From: Amphiura filiformis
Lineage: Eukaryota > Echinodermata > Ophiuroidea > Amphilepidida > Amphiuridae
Assembly: GCF_039555335.1 (NCBI RefSeq)
Contig: NC_092631.1
Coordinates: forward strand, 6,832,481-6,896,480
Reading direction: 5' to 3'
DNA: 64,000 bases
Shown: positions 9,355-22,775 of the stretch, piece after piece
Layout of the letters: every line of letters starts with the position of its first letter
Numbering within the stretch: position 1 is the stretch's first letter
Position numbers and translations under genes: made by a program
Notes under the pieces: model-generated
The model's database searches: none
The model's input: only the letters and a program-made list of their open reading frames with translations
Told to the model about the DNA's origin: nothing

Positions 9355-11160
9355 CTTTGGGAAGAAACAGAAATAATTATTACAAACAAACAAAAGTAGG
9401 TAATGATGAATCCAACGGAAGAGGGCACAAAAAACATCAAGGATCTTTAAATGATATAAGTGGGTACCTAACATATATGTGAACAACTGTAAAGAGAGCA
9501 AGGTACACCAACTTGATGTGGAGAAAAAAATAAAACATAACGGTATGCAATGGAGCCACCTTTTCAGGATATACTGGTTTTGGTAAAATATGACAAATTG
9601 TTTAAGGGTATATGTACGTCACATATACAACATAATGCATATACTGTTCAGTTCAGTTTTATTTCGCTATAGCAAGATGAATAATCCCGTGAATAATACA
9701 GCACATCAGTATATCTTTATGTATTACATAGCCTACAAAGTTATGCTACAAAAGTAGGACTAATTATAGGCCCCCTAATGACACAAAATTTTTGTAAATA
9801 ATTTAGAAACTTTTTGAAATTCATTCCGCTTAAGGTGGCCGAATCAAAAGCTATCAAACGAATCTCCACTGAAGACAATGAATGCACACGGTGATCATAA
9901 TGATTTTTGTTTGAAAATGTAGGCTAAAGGGACGTAGGCTATAGCCAAAGGGACTTTTTTGGTGGGCATATATGACATGCGATACTGGCCACAATCACAG
10001 TCATTTCAAGAAAAACACTGTATTATACTTACGGGCGTGGACATAATATATGACATGCGATACTGGCCACTATCACAGCCACTCCAAGCAAACATACTAC
10101 AAGAAGCAGACATAATCGCCATCGTAAGCCAATGTGTGACTGCAGTAAAAAGCATAATATGCATGTGCGTATATTAATGGGCTTACATGATATAGAACAA
10201 AACATAAACAAACACGTACAACATATTAACGCAACGTAATGTGACGTAATAGAGCATAACATGATAGAATATTGTATAATATTATACGTAACGTATAGCG
10301 TAACGTAACGTATAATATAACGCAGAATAGAGAGATTGCGATTTCCAAACGTATCGAAATTACGTGGTTTTGAATAGATTCCACGTACGTTCGATTATAC
10401 GTACGTTTTGAAATCGCAATCTCTCTAATATATCGTAACGTATACCGCAACTGTTACGCAACTTAACGTAACAATACATAACCATTAAAGCTAATGTAAT
10501 CTTACACTAACACAATATAATCACAACATAATACTTAATAAGCGTAAGGTAGACCAAAGACACCAGTAAGTCCCAAATGCGTTAACTTTTTCTTTGGTAT
10601 AAAACCAGGTTTTTTAGGCGCGTAATTGATTAAATTCTAAGTGCGGGTAAGTATCAACACATTTTTAAAAGCTTTTTTTTATACCGTTACTCGTTATTTT
10701 CATGATTGATTAATACGGCAGAAACGCGTAAGCAGAAATAACGAGGTATAAACGTGAAAGAAACTCACTGACTGACTCACTGTTCACTGACTTTAGCGTA
10801 ATAGTCTGAAGTTCAGTTGTCCCAATATAACCGGAACATAATATACTCGTCCCGCTAAAATTTAACACTGGTGACAACCTTGTCAGAAAGTGATTATTTT
10901 GATAGAATATATTTAAAATTAAAAAAAAAGATAAATTAAATTTTGGATTAATACGCAAGCCCAGTCATTATCTCACCACATGTAAAACGCCCTTTCAGAG
11001 GGCCTTTCACTCAGTCGCATTCGTTAACCACTTGCCAAAAATATGTTACGTGTTGCATTTATCAACATTCTTCCGATTTGCAACTAACAAGAACTCTATT
11101 GTAATATTAATATTATTATAGTAGGTTACGTACCTCCTTTTCGTTTTTATCCTTGGCCAT
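9060..11160 (-). CDS. Member B: type II membrane protein with basic, two-cysteine tail (three exons, 142 aa)
   Basis: Exon 1 (11160-11134) encodes MAKDKNEKE and ends GAG|GTACGT. Exon 2 (10139-10033) follows CTGCAG and encodes SHIGLRWR, then a helix (CLLLVVCLLGVAVIVASIAC), then HILCPR, and ends CC|GTAAGT. Exon 3 (9354-9060) opens CPR-P-PKEIIYQV and encodes a Pro/Thr linker (TTQAPPKTV), two cysteines 18 residues apart around SKKGK, and the clusters RRRG and DRRRGRR, ending SLLDIVRSPR. Phases 0 and 2 match throughout. A charged start, an early helix with flanking Arg on the inner side and a long basic C-terminus predict a type II plasma-membrane or secretory protein. GRR|SLDF could be a convertase site. 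The family is not recognised. Member C shares exon lengths, phases and motifs, which is the strongest evidence that both are real. Confidence 0.72.
9959..10008 (-). pseudogene. Partial tandem copy of member B membrane exon
   Basis: The minus strand reads TVIVASIACHIC, an almost exact repeat of the end of member B exon 2, which lies immediately upstream on that strand. It lacks the CC|GTAAGT donor and the front half of the exon. It is best read as a broken partial exon duplication. Confidence 0.7.
10033..10139 (-). CDS. Member B exon 2 (transmembrane)
   Basis: 107 bp, the same length as member C exon 2. Encodes SH..RWR, an uninterrupted hydrophobic helix of about 21 residues, then a Cys-containing juxtamembrane stretch. 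Confidence 0.75.
10328..10427. mobile_element. 100-bp foldback MITE
   Basis: Near-perfect arms start TAGAGAGATTGCGATTT and end AAATCGCAATCTCTCTA, with TACGTACG-rich centre. It sits in member B intron 1, within a CGTAACGTAACG-rich tract (10200-10480). Confidence 0.85.
11134..11160 (-). CDS. Member B exon 1 (start codon)
   Basis: Nine codons, MAKDKNEKE, then GTACGT. A TATA-like TTTATACC on the minus strand near 11271-11264, about 105 bp 5' of the ATG, could serve as a core promoter element. Confidence 0.65.
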
Positions 11161-11360
11161 GATGTTATACGTGAATCCTAAACACCCGCCTAAACACCTC
11201 CATACAGAACTCCATAAAGGCAATTCACCAAGTAGTCATGGACACAAATGCGGCTAAATAATAAGGTATAAACCGCGGGCATAAACGAACCAATGTCGAG
11301 TTCAATCTAATAAGACTGGACGAGCAAGCTTTACATCACATCTATGATATTGGCAATTTA

Positions 11361-11640
11361 ATATCATGGTTCCAGATCCAGGCTTATAACTCTATATACG
11401 CGGGCGTTTTTTGTTACAAATTCAAAAATTGCATAATTGTACATTTACGTGGCCATATTTGGAATCGGCATGAAAAATGCATCAAAATGAGTACAAACAA
11501 GCCTAGTATTGGTTCAGTGGTTCTTAAGGTAGCTCTTGATATTTTGAGAAAATATCTCAAAACTTGGGACTTTTTATGTTGAAGCCTATATACTCGCATG
11601 CAGAGCATTAATACCATGGTTCCAGATCCAGGCTTAATTG
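11361..11640. repeat. Dispersed repeat R1 between ~28-bp direct repeats
   Basis: The R1 family has core ATGCATTTTTCATGCTGATT. Here it lies between two copies of CATGGTTCCAGATCCAGGCT (11365-11384 and 11617-11636). This copy is in the reverse orientation of the 12.1-kb copy. Confidence 0.7.
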
Positions 11641-12099
11641 AGCAGACATGCAACCCATGCATTGGAATGATTTGCTTTCATAATTTACTAAAGAAGTATA
11701 CTCATTTAACAGTACGCAGTTCATTAACCCCAATATGTTGTTACGCTCATAAATTGACCTCTGGTTACATTGGGTACAAAAACTCATTCTCCAGAACTTG
11801 ATGTCAAATTTGGTTCTGATGGTTTAAATGGTAGGCCAACGAATTGTGTAATTAATATGAGATTATTTCACTCATAGTGATTTTATAATGTCACTTTTGA
11901 CTCATCATGTGAAAGTAATTGCTTTATATTTCTATTATTCATCATTGCCTCTACCACTACCAAGCAGTTATGTTTCAATGAACCGGACACGATAATTAAA
12001 TTAGTATTCCTACCCTTGAACAATCAATCCATACGTGTTTTAATATACGATAGATGGGCGGATTAGAGCGCAATGTGGGCTTAATGCTCTGCCTGCTTA
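11641..12099. other. Gene-free stretch
   Basis: No coding exon, RNA gene or sharply bounded repeat was recognised. Confidence 0.5.
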
Positions 12100-12330
12100 C
12101 CATATATACTCATAGGTTTCAACTCAACATAAAAAGTCCCAAGTTTTCTCAAAATATCACGAGCTATCTCAAGAACTACTGACCCAATACTAGGCTTGTT
12201 TGTACTCATTTTAATGCATTTTTCATGCTGATTCCAAATATGTTCATAAAAATATACAATTCTGATTTTTTTAAAAATTTTTAAGGAAAATTGGAAACTT
12301 GTCTTCCGCTTTTAACCACGGTTTAAATGA
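12100..12330. repeat. Dispersed repeat R1 copy
   Basis: Carries the R1 landmarks CAAGAACTACTGACCCAATA, AGGCTTGTTTGTACTCATTT and GCATTTTTCATGCTGATTCC. Related copies lie at 11.4, 16.3, 20.5 and 60.7 kb. Confidence 0.75.
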
Positions 12331-13671
12331 GGTACCCGCGTGATCATGGTAAATAGACTAATGCATTGGATTCATTTTTGTCCAGTTTCACCCATTATTA
12401 ATTTATGTTGATTTGACAAAACTGTGTGGTTTGTGAGCATATATTGGGTCAAATGTGTATAGCAAATTATTAATTTGAAATGTTGATTTGACAAAACAAA
12501 ATATTATATTTTAACTGCGGTTGGTGAGCATTTTGATTATAGGGTCTTTGACGCCGGGTTAAATGTTTGTGGAGAACCTTACGTTTTGCAAACGTGTAGG
12601 CCTATAGTAAATGACAACGACTTCGCAGTCAGTCCCGACAAGGATAGTTTACTCTGTCCATCATGCAGTTATTGTTAACTTCATGTATGCACACAACACA
12701 GGGGCACTCACAATAGGCAATTGACCCGTACTGGTAGCGCTGTGTTGTAGATATAGGAGATGAACTAGTTAGCGTCATATATCAAAATGTATAAAAGCTA
12801 TGATTTAGTACTTGCTTTATGTTTCAATTACTTATTCTTTTCAAAATCGGAATTTTTAACCCGGTACAAGCTTTAATAACGGGGGACCATACATTTGTAT
12901 GAGAAAGGAAATTACAATCTTATCCAAACTCCCGTGTCAATCCAATGCACATTTTGCTTCAATCAAGCATGGTTTATTCTCTACATATCAATCTTTAAAT
13001 TATTAGCATAGTCCTTATAATAACGGTGGACCGCCTTGATGAGTAAATGATAGCAAACCAGTGAAAAATACCCCAAAACTCAGTCAGTGGAGCTCCGCCC
13101 GTACATGTCAATAGCGTCATTATCGATTGGATTAGTTGACCGTAGCGGACAATTCGATAGCTCATTGGATTAATATTATCACGTGGTAAGAAATTTGCAT
13201 TGGACAATCGATTACTATAATGGATTAGTACTGCCAGAGAAGCTGGTACTGCATATCTCGGTTTAATCTTCACTAAGCGGGTTTATCATCGGCTGAAAAG
13301 GTCACGGTGAATTTGCCGTGGACAAAACTGCACTATGCATGTACATCAATGTTCTGAGAACAATGCCTGAACGTAACACCGCCTACCTTAGATGTCATCT
13401 ACATAATGTGATTTTGCTCGAGCACAGTTACAGATCCTGGTGCAGGTGCCTCTCCAGGATCATGTGACTCGACGAACATTAATATTGTCCCCGAAATGAA
13501 CAAACATTATTGTTCGGTATGGTATTCATCGGATATCACATACCGTTAAGTCATACGAGCGACTAGCGACTGATTATTGACAAATAAACTGATTCGTTAG
13601 TTTTAAAAAGGAAAAACAAACGAGCCGTCTCATTTGGTCAGATCACAATCGCTAGTTATTTCAGCTTATCT
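12331..13671. other. Gene-free stretch
   Basis: No supported exon. The repeated TTGATTTGACAAAAC motif (about 12408 and 12483) indicates a small diverged duplication. The minus-strand frame at 13273-12995 has no known motif. Confidence 0.5.
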
Positions 13672-14165
13672 AAGTCTGCACAAAAAGAAACTCAGCTGTT
13701 ATAAACACGACTACAGTTTCAGAACTAATAATTATTTTCACAATATTTCAACATAGAGAGAAGAATGAATTATTTACACGCATTTTGATACCACATTTGT
13801 CAAATGTTGTTCAATATTAACAACACAGTAGTGTTTTTAAAGAAAAATACCAGAATTTAAAAGTAGCAGTTCACAGCGATCAATGGTTATTATGCCAGCA
13901 CGGTTGCACGTAAAGCCCGCCATTATCTTCACGCTTACTTCAAATCAATACAAATAGCTGCAACTTTTAAATTCGGCTATTTTTCTTCCAAAACACTGCT
14001 GTATTGTTAATATTGAACAAAATTGGACAAATTGGGTATCAAAATGCGCGTAAATAAACCATCCTTCTTTTTATGTTGAAATAATGTGAAAACAATTATT
14101 AGTTCTGAAGCTATAGGCCTAGGCGTGTTTATAACAGCTGAGTTTCTTTTTGTGCAGACTTTATA
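13672..14165. mobile_element. Long foldback MITE
   Basis: Arms of about 200 bp are inverted copies: AGTCTGCACAAAAAGAAACT opens the left arm and its complement ends the right arm near 14158. The centre is unique. It is flanked by TA, consistent with a mariner-like MITE. Confidence 0.8.
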
Positions 14166-14588
14166 TGTGATCACATATACCACTATGCAGTCTTTCCTGC
14201 ATGTAGGCTTTCCTTACGCCGGACTTTCTACCAAAATCATTGATGTGAATCTGAAGTTACACATTAGGCCCTATTCCAAGATTTTAACTCGGGATCGGGA
14301 TTTGTAACGAGCAACACCACCCCCTCGCACATGCCACACACGCCCATACAAACGCGCACACGAATGACGCATACAATATGAGCAACCACACGCAACCACA
14401 CGCCCGGCCCCGCCCCGCGACAAAAATATGTGTTTTTAGTGATTTTCCCCAAAATGTGTGTTTTTACTTGACTAATTTCCATTCCAAAAAACTTATACGT
14501 ATCTTGCATGAATAATCAAGAAGTTAGAGCACTTTTGATGAATGCATTTCTGAAGCTCCTGAATAATGACTGAACTTATGTTGTACTA

Positions 14589-14643
14589 ATAAATTCATTG
14601 TTGTGTTATGTGAATGCTAACATAACACGATAATGAATTTATT
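14589..14643. repeat. Short perfect-type hairpin
   Basis: AATAAATTCATTGTTGTGTT pairs with its near-exact complement ending at 14643, with an 8-base loop. No poly-U tract or gene end suggests a role. Confidence 0.7.
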
Positions 14644-14865
14644 GGAAATATTATTGTGTAATATGCGGCTCATCATGTGTAGTCTGGAACATATCATGAT
14701 TTCATTTTCAATAAATAATAAACAATGCAAACACGTATGGTATTATCAATTTAAAGTATATACTATAGACAAATGTAGACAAATACGCGGTGCCAAATAT
14801 TCAGCAGAGTATCATAGGCCGCCCTACTCGTATTATTGAACGCGAAAATCAAAATCAAGTAACCG

Positions 14866-15870
14866 TAGGGACGTAGCAAGAGCCTTGGGGCCCATGGACA
14901 AGAAGCAGTAGGGCTACTGGGCCCCTTTTAACATGTCCTTCAGCCCTGTCCCTAAACCACATATATGTGTTCCAATATCTGTGCTATAACCCATACTTTT
15001 GCTCGGGCCAGGTTTCGGAAGTTGTGAATTGTTGACCCATTTATTTTTTTACTTTTTATTTTCTAAAAAGCAAAACATTTTCAACGCGTGTTTATATAAT
15101 TAAAGTACGTGTATTGCAGCGTAAACAGACAGATTGGGACAACATGTACTATTGTGCACCATCTACAAGCAATGCACACAAATTATAATCATGATAATTG
15201 AATATATGAATACAAAACCCACCCAAGTCCATACTTTGGCCAAATTGAGTTAAGCATGGGAAATTGTTGCTATACATAGGCCTGTCATGAAAGAACAACT
15301 CAAATTGTCTATTGAGCATGTGAAAAATAGCATGCATGAAAGAACCACCAAAGTCCATGATTTGAGTCTTGTAACACATTGATTGAAATCCAGTATGTAT
15401 AAAAGTCCACTTGTAACACATTCATTACTGGAGAGTGACTTGGTTTAATCAAGGAAAGTGTGTGGTTTACCGTATATTACATGGCAGAATGCTTATCAAC
15501 ATTATACATACCTGTGTGCTTTATTGTGTATTATCTTACTAGTGGTAATCTCATTCCAACATTATTGTCTTTGTATATGATTCAAAAAACCACCCAAGTC
15601 CAGCATTTAAAATGAACCCCACGAAGTCCCTGAAATGCTAATCGTCATACCTAATACAGTTTAACCTACTCTTTTGCATGTAAAACTTACCATATTGACC
15701 AGGTAAATCTAACTGAAGGAATTAAAATGATACACAAGTTTTTTCTCAAAATCACTTCCCATGGACTTGGGTGGGTTTTGAATTCATGTATTCAATTGTC
15801 TAATGTTGACCCATTTTTTTGTGGCTGCGCTGCTCGGGGCCCCTGTCCACACGCTTGCTACGCCCTTGTT
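14866..15870. mobile_element. hAT-like nonautonomous element with nested inverted repeat
   Basis: The left end AGGGACGTAGCAAG and the right end CTTGCTACGCCCTTG are complementary and of the AGGGGCGTAGC type common in hAT elements. Inside, CAAAACCCACCCAAGTCC (about 15212-15229) pairs with GGACTTGGGTGGGTTTTG (15763-15780), marking a nested or internal foldback. Confidence 0.6.
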
Positions 15871-16232
15871 CAAATACATTTTACATAAAGCGCAGGACAA
15901 ATTGCTTGATAACGATTTTATGCGGCATATAATTATTTTGAAACATACTGTAAACGGACGATTTCATCATCGTACTTTTTACCATGATTATGTTGATTTT
16001 GTCAGCCACCTGCATACAAAACGATTTTAATCATCGAACTTTGAAAGTACAATGGGACTCTCAAATCTATTACACATTATAGACGTGCTTTATTCGTATA
16101 CATCGCGCGTCGCGTGTGTTTTTCATATACCAATGTTTCTACGAAGCACAAAATTATACTGATTTAATAAAAAATAGCATATTTTTTCGGGTATAAAGTG
16201 CACTAACTTTACCCTGCACATATTGCGTATTA

Positions 16233-16470
16233 ACGCTCCACGCGGGTGTAGGCTGCAGACGACAATTTTCATTTTTTTTAAGTCGAAAAATTTCAGTGTT
16301 GTAAATCTTCATGAACAAATTTGGAATCAGCATGAAAAATGCATTAAAATGAGTACAAACAAGCCTAGTATTGGTTCAGTGGTTCTTAATATAGCTCTCG
16401 TGACTTTTTATGCTATTGCTAAGCCTAGCAGGCAAAGAATTAATGATGCACACACAGAGCTAAAGTGCAT
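16233..16470. repeat. Dispersed repeat R1 copy
   Basis: Contains GGAATCAGCATGAAAAATGC and the CCTAGTATTGGTTCAGTGG block in reverse orientation relative to the 12.1-kb copy. Its outer end CACGCGGGTGTAGGCTGCAG matches the R1 terminus near 60.85 kb. Confidence 0.7.
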
Positions 16471-17106
16471 GTAACGCATTAGGCATACACCAAAATCTAT
16501 TATCAGGTCCGCAATACATGTATAAATATAAAGATATTTTGGTGGATTAAGAATGATTCGTTACAGAAACTCGTAGCCATCCAGCGTCTTCGTATAATAC
16601 ATATCGTTGCTGAAGTTTATTCTTCTATACAACCACGGTAGGTCTCTTTTAATTAATTGAATAATTTTGAGTATGAACTTGTAAAACTTGTTGAATTCTA
16701 ACACTTAATTCTTAAGGGTCAATTATAGACGGTTTGCACGTGTACGTGTGAAGTCATATTATTCGATTCTTCTGCATGTGTGCGTGATTGGTTTCTTAAT
16801 TCTTATTGCACTTAGCTTTATTAATAAGCCTATAATGAATTAATTATAGGCCTATACTTTGATCAGCTCGTAATCGGCGGGCCTTATAACATCGTGGATT
16901 ATCAAAATATGTTATTTCTAGTGACCTCTTGCCAGAAGCATCACAAATGAAATTATTAATTCAAGTCAAGTCATATACTTTGTCTACACCCGTGTCTACA
17001 CACAAACTAGGCCAGACAGGTCAAATGACAGCATCTTACAGTTTGATCAGCTCGTAATCGGTGGGTCTTATAACACCGCGGATTGATATACTTTATTTTG
17101 AAAATT
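16471..17106. other. Gene-free stretch with a duplicated motif
   Basis: TTTGATCAGCTCGTAATCGG occurs at 16858-16877 and 17042-17061, each followed by a CTTATAACA..G.GGATT block. Relatives with GCCGATTACGTGCTCATCAA lie near 17851. No exon was supported. Confidence 0.5.
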
Positions 17107-17609
17107 ATCGGGCCTTGCACACCGACATCGCCTGGCTAATAATTATTTGGTGCAGCAGTGACATTAAAATGAATACACGGGATCGATACACGTGAATTGC
17201 TATGCACGATTTTGATATCAGACGAAAATCTTCGGATACTGGGTTATAAAATGATGAATATCTCCCGTAAATGAATTTTTCTCAAGAAACCAGATGTGGT
17301 CTCATACACTTGAAAATACGTGTTGAACAGATATGATAGTCGTTAGCGTGGACGTGCGCTTTGAAAATTGGCCGTGCGCTTTGAACTCAAAATTTGACCA
17401 AAACTCTAATTTTATATTGCGTTGGTCCTGTATCATGCATATGGACTACAGCGCGCAGCAGGCTATAGCGGCACTCACTCAAGTGGAGAGTAGTAACCAT
17501 TGACCGCAATGATGTCGTATACAAGCTTACTCACACAGCGAGAAATCAATTACACCGTCTATATCAGTAGCCTTAGTCAGGTCACTTCGCTAATTATACA
17601 TCTCATAAG
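17107..17609 (-). repeat. Copy 2 of an inverted pair with 6361-6755
   Basis: Reverse complement of the 6.4-kb copy with extra internal sequence. It lacks the SINE that follows copy 1. Confidence 0.8.
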
Positions 17610-18762
17610 GTCCGAATAAAATGGCCATGGTTGGCTGTGGATTCAACCTACCATGGCGATTTATACCATGAAGATATCGGGGCGATGTCACTGTGCCTTG
17701 TGAGATCTCGTCAGAAGCATCACAAATTATTACTTGAAGACCTATACTTTGTCTACTTTATTAACACGCACCATACAGATCAGACATGCAACTATATCAC
17801 TACACTCTTAACGTGGGTCTAATTGTCGGCACAATGGTAAACAATTCCCGCCGATTACGTGCTCATCAAAGTATAACGTGGATCTACTTTTCGGCGTAGT
17901 GGTAAAAGCCTAACTTTCCCGCCTATTTCGAGCTGATATTGGGCTCTTTATTCTAATATGGCTTTAAAACAGCGTGAGCGTAAATGACTATGAATTTGGG
18001 ACACCGAAACAAATGTTTACATTGATACCAGACCTATTATAATAGTACAATAATTAGCCCCTCTCCCCTCCAATAATGGCTTTAATTATAAACGTTTTTT
18101 GTTAAACTGAGACTTTTACTTTTTCAGAAATTAATGAATTAATCGAAAAACTTTTCAAAGAACGCTCCCTTATTGGTCCGACCCTTAAGCTCTACGCATC
18201 ATCACATTATAAACTTTAATATTGTCTTTGCATGCAGTATTTAGCCCTTTCACGGCTAGCAACATTTTTGATTTAAATTTAACATTGATTTCAACGTACA
18301 GCCCAGTTGCTGCAAGCAAGTTCAACCAAGTTAGCAGATGAACGAGGCTTTGAACGAGGCGAGCAAAAATAAAATAAATGTGTATGGTATTTGTTTAATA
18401 TTTGATTGCCTAACTGGATTCGCTGCGAATATCTAACAAAACTTTAAAAATAAGTCGGGGTCCGGTATGAAAAGTTAGGTATGAGAAGAAGGCCCGGCTC
18501 GGGGGAGTATTGTACCAATCCCGATTTTTTGGCATATGCTGCGATTTTTGACTCTACGCTGTGATTTTACCCTAAAATGCTTAGCTTTGAATTGTTATGA
18601 CAAACTTGTCACTTTTATGTCGCATGTAAAACGCCCCCAAATCTAGAAATTAGATATTGACTCTTGGTAATTTTTTCGATCATATTTTTTTTCTTCAGAT
18701 CTAACACTTGAAATATAATATAATATTTTATTTGTGTGTTAAAAGCCGTCAAAACCGTAGTA
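17610..18762. other. Upstream region of gene D
   Basis: The repeated motif GTCTAATTGTCGGCACAATGG / ATCTACTTTTCGGCGTAGTGG (17818-17905) looks like a diverged tandem pair. A TATAATATAATATTTTA stretch at 18715-18731, 32-48 bp before the gene D ATG, is a possible core promoter or AU-rich leader. No other gene was seen. Confidence 0.4.
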
Positions 18763-20281
<1,519 letters not shown>

Positions 20282-20475
20282 AGACGACGACCACACTCCA
20301 AGAAGATAGTACCTTGAGCGGAATAATTAATTTTATCAATACATAACATTGGTGATGGTTTTTGCGATTATATTCATATGGTGGTTTATCATAATGACTT
20401 TGTCACAAAAAAATTGTTTTGATTTGGACATGATGCAGAAGCAAATCACTGTGAAAAGAAGCGGTTCTCATTTGC

Positions 20476-20690
20476 TAGCCATAGGCTTCAACATAATTGT
20501 AAAGTTTTGAGAAAAATATCAACAGCTATAATATCTTAAGAACCACTGAATCAATATTAGGCTTATTTGCACTCATTTCAATGCATTTTTCATGCTGATT
20601 CCAAATATGGTCATGAAAATTTACATTTCTGAAATTTATAAATTGTCATATATAGTCGTCACCCGCGCCGTGTGGAGTGTCTAAAGGTTG
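20476..20690. repeat. Dispersed repeat R1 copy
   Basis: Starts GCTAGCCATAGGCTTCAACA, carries GCATTTTTCATGCTGATTCC, and ends in GTCGTCACCCGCGCCGTGTGG. Same orientation as the 60.7-kb copy. Confidence 0.8.
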
Positions 20691-20799
20691 AGAGACAGGG
20701 CTGCATCTCAATTATGTAACTTTGTAAGGGTACTACATGTTAAAACATGTCTAACGAACTGTGCCATCGGAATCGAGACAGAAAGCTGACTTTTTATCC

Positions 20800-21455
20800 C
20801 ATCGGTGAGTGACGAGCGATTGATTTTTAGCCAATGAGCAATGAGGTAGAGCGCTTCTGAGTAGTATACGGGGCTTTAGGGACATCTCGAACCGGAAACT
20901 ACCTTTAACCTCGGTTGACCTTTGACCCGAACCGGAAACGACCTTTGACCTCGGTTGACCTTTGACCTCATGAATATTACTGAGATGTCCCTAAAGCCCC
21001 GTATACTACTCTTCTGGTTAATTGCGTTGGGAAAAGCCAGGGCCGGATTTACCATAGGGCCAGATGGGCCCGGGCCCAGGGCCCCCAAATTTTTGGGGCC
21101 CCCAAAATTGCCATGTGCAGTGTACATCTTCCATTTAGCCGAAAAACACTGTTTTGGGCCAAAATAGTCTACAAAAGTTGCAAAATTTTGCGCGCTTCGC
21201 GCGCTCTGGCCTGCTATACAGCAAAATTAGCTTCAATTCGGGCTAAAATAGTATAAAATTTAAAAAAAATGCGCGCAAATGTCCTAGTAAAATCTAAAAT
21301 CTTGGCAACATGAGTGCACATGCCTTCCTCACGGTGCGTTTGGGGCCTCCAAAGTTTGGCCTGGCCCAGGGCCCCCAAAAAGACAAATCCGGGCCTGGGA
21401 AAAGCGCGCTACGTCATTAGTCAATTACCAATCGCTCGTCGCTCAGCGAATGAGT
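20800..21455. mobile_element. Foldback element interrupted by a hAT MITE
   Basis: Outer arms around GACGAGCGATTG (about 20811) and its complement near 21431, and inner arms GTATACGGGGCTTTAGGGAC and its complement (20980-21006), form a foldback. The core repeats GACCTTTGACC-type motifs twice. The right arm is split by the element at 21038-21397. Confidence 0.7.
21038..21397. mobile_element. hAT-type MITE with exact 8-bp target duplication
   Basis: Ends CAGGGCCGGATTTACC and AAATCCGGGCCTG are complementary and are flanked by GGAAAAGC on both sides (21030-21037 and 21398-21405). No transposase was seen. 360 bp. Confidence 0.92.
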
Positions 21456-22433
21456 ATAAATTCAGCTCTAGGGGACGAAAAAATCCCGTTCAGAAAGGAC
21501 CTTTCAAGTATATAAATAGGGTCGGTCGGTCGGGATGGATCTGTTTTCTGGAAAAGGCAAAATGACCCTTAAAATATCACAGAAAGGTTGAAAATCCGAA
21601 CAAAATCTGAGATATTTGTGCAAACATATTTTGAAATTGTTTTCAATCCACTTCAACCAAGATTTTAATTTCATTCAGGTAAAACAACAACAGTCTTCAA
21701 AACGTAAAATCTGGGTTGGTCGGGCCCCTGGTCGGGCCCGTGGAACAGGTTTGTTTTTTCGTCGCTGTTAATCTTTTTAAAACAACAATGAAAATATGTT
21801 ACGTCGATGTCTTGGGAACACTTAAATACAAAAACTTCATTTTGTTTGCTGTTTTGAAATAAACCACATTAAAACGATTCAGTAAGAAATATGCTTACAG
21901 TTTGTGTCTGTCTGTTTATTGATTTTTTAAAACCGGGATTGCTCATTCATGGGTTAATTCTCTGTTCTTCTACGAGACCCAGAGAATCTAAGAATCTATA
22001 GGGAGTCCCGACCCATCACCATGTCCTCAAGTAACCTGCCCAGCCTTCCAGTCAGCCCAGCATCCAGTCACCACTTAAGGGCGCATGCCAGACCCGTACA
22101 GGGGGGGGGGGGTACGAAAAACTCAGTTTTTAAATGCTTTTTTAGTCAAATAGGTAAACATTTTGAGAAGGGCCACTTTTCACAAAATCGCCCCTTGGAA
22201 AAAAGATCTTCTTTTTCAAAATCCGCACTCCCAAAAATAAAATCAGCCCGGGCGCACCATTATCCATCTGGAGAGCATGGAGTTTGGGTTGGGCGAAAAA
22301 ACTTGATTATTACAACAAAATATGTATTACCAAATACCTCTTTAATTGAGTAGAGGGAATTCAACATAACGTCTAACATTTAATGGTGCGCGGTGGAGGT
22401 TCCAGATCTCATCCCGTTGCCTGGTTACCTATT
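21456..22433. other. Gene-free stretch
   Basis: No supported exon. A G run lies at 22101-22110. The plus-strand frame at 22021-22353 has no recognisable motif and spans low-complexity sequence. Confidence 0.5.
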
Positions 22434-22575
22434 CGCCGTAGAAGTGATGTAATAAGAGGATTAACTACCATAGCAATAGATGAATACAATTTTTGAACGT
22501 ATCGCTCTTCTCTACAAGAAGATCGCACTCATCACATGTGTATGTCTGCAATTATTGATTGAATACAATATAATA
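22434..22575. repeat. Fragment of the TTACTTCTA foldback family
   Basis: Carries GTAGAAGTGATGTAATAAGAGG-like sequence and the ATTACCATAG..ATG block, as in the larger element at 40240-41495 and the copy at 46610-46715. Confidence 0.6.
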
Positions 22576-22629
22576 GAATTTTGTAAGTGTCAGCCAATTG
22601 TTGAAATCGTAAAAGCTCCACAACCAAAC

Positions 22630-22775
22630 TCGTCATCAGGGTTGGCTTCAAAACACCATCAGTTTCCCCGCCGGTTCCACCCGGTTTCTATTGTTCTAAA
22701 CAATGGAACACGGTTCAACCGCCGCGCCGGTCAACCGGCGTCCGACTTTTGAAGCCGTCCCTAGCTTAAATCAGT
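22630..22775. mobile_element. GC-rich foldback MITE
   Basis: GCTTCAAAA at the left and TTTTGAAGC at the right enclose CCGGTT/AACCGG-rich arms around TTGTTCTAAACAATGG. Same family as 31633-31753. Confidence 0.7.
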
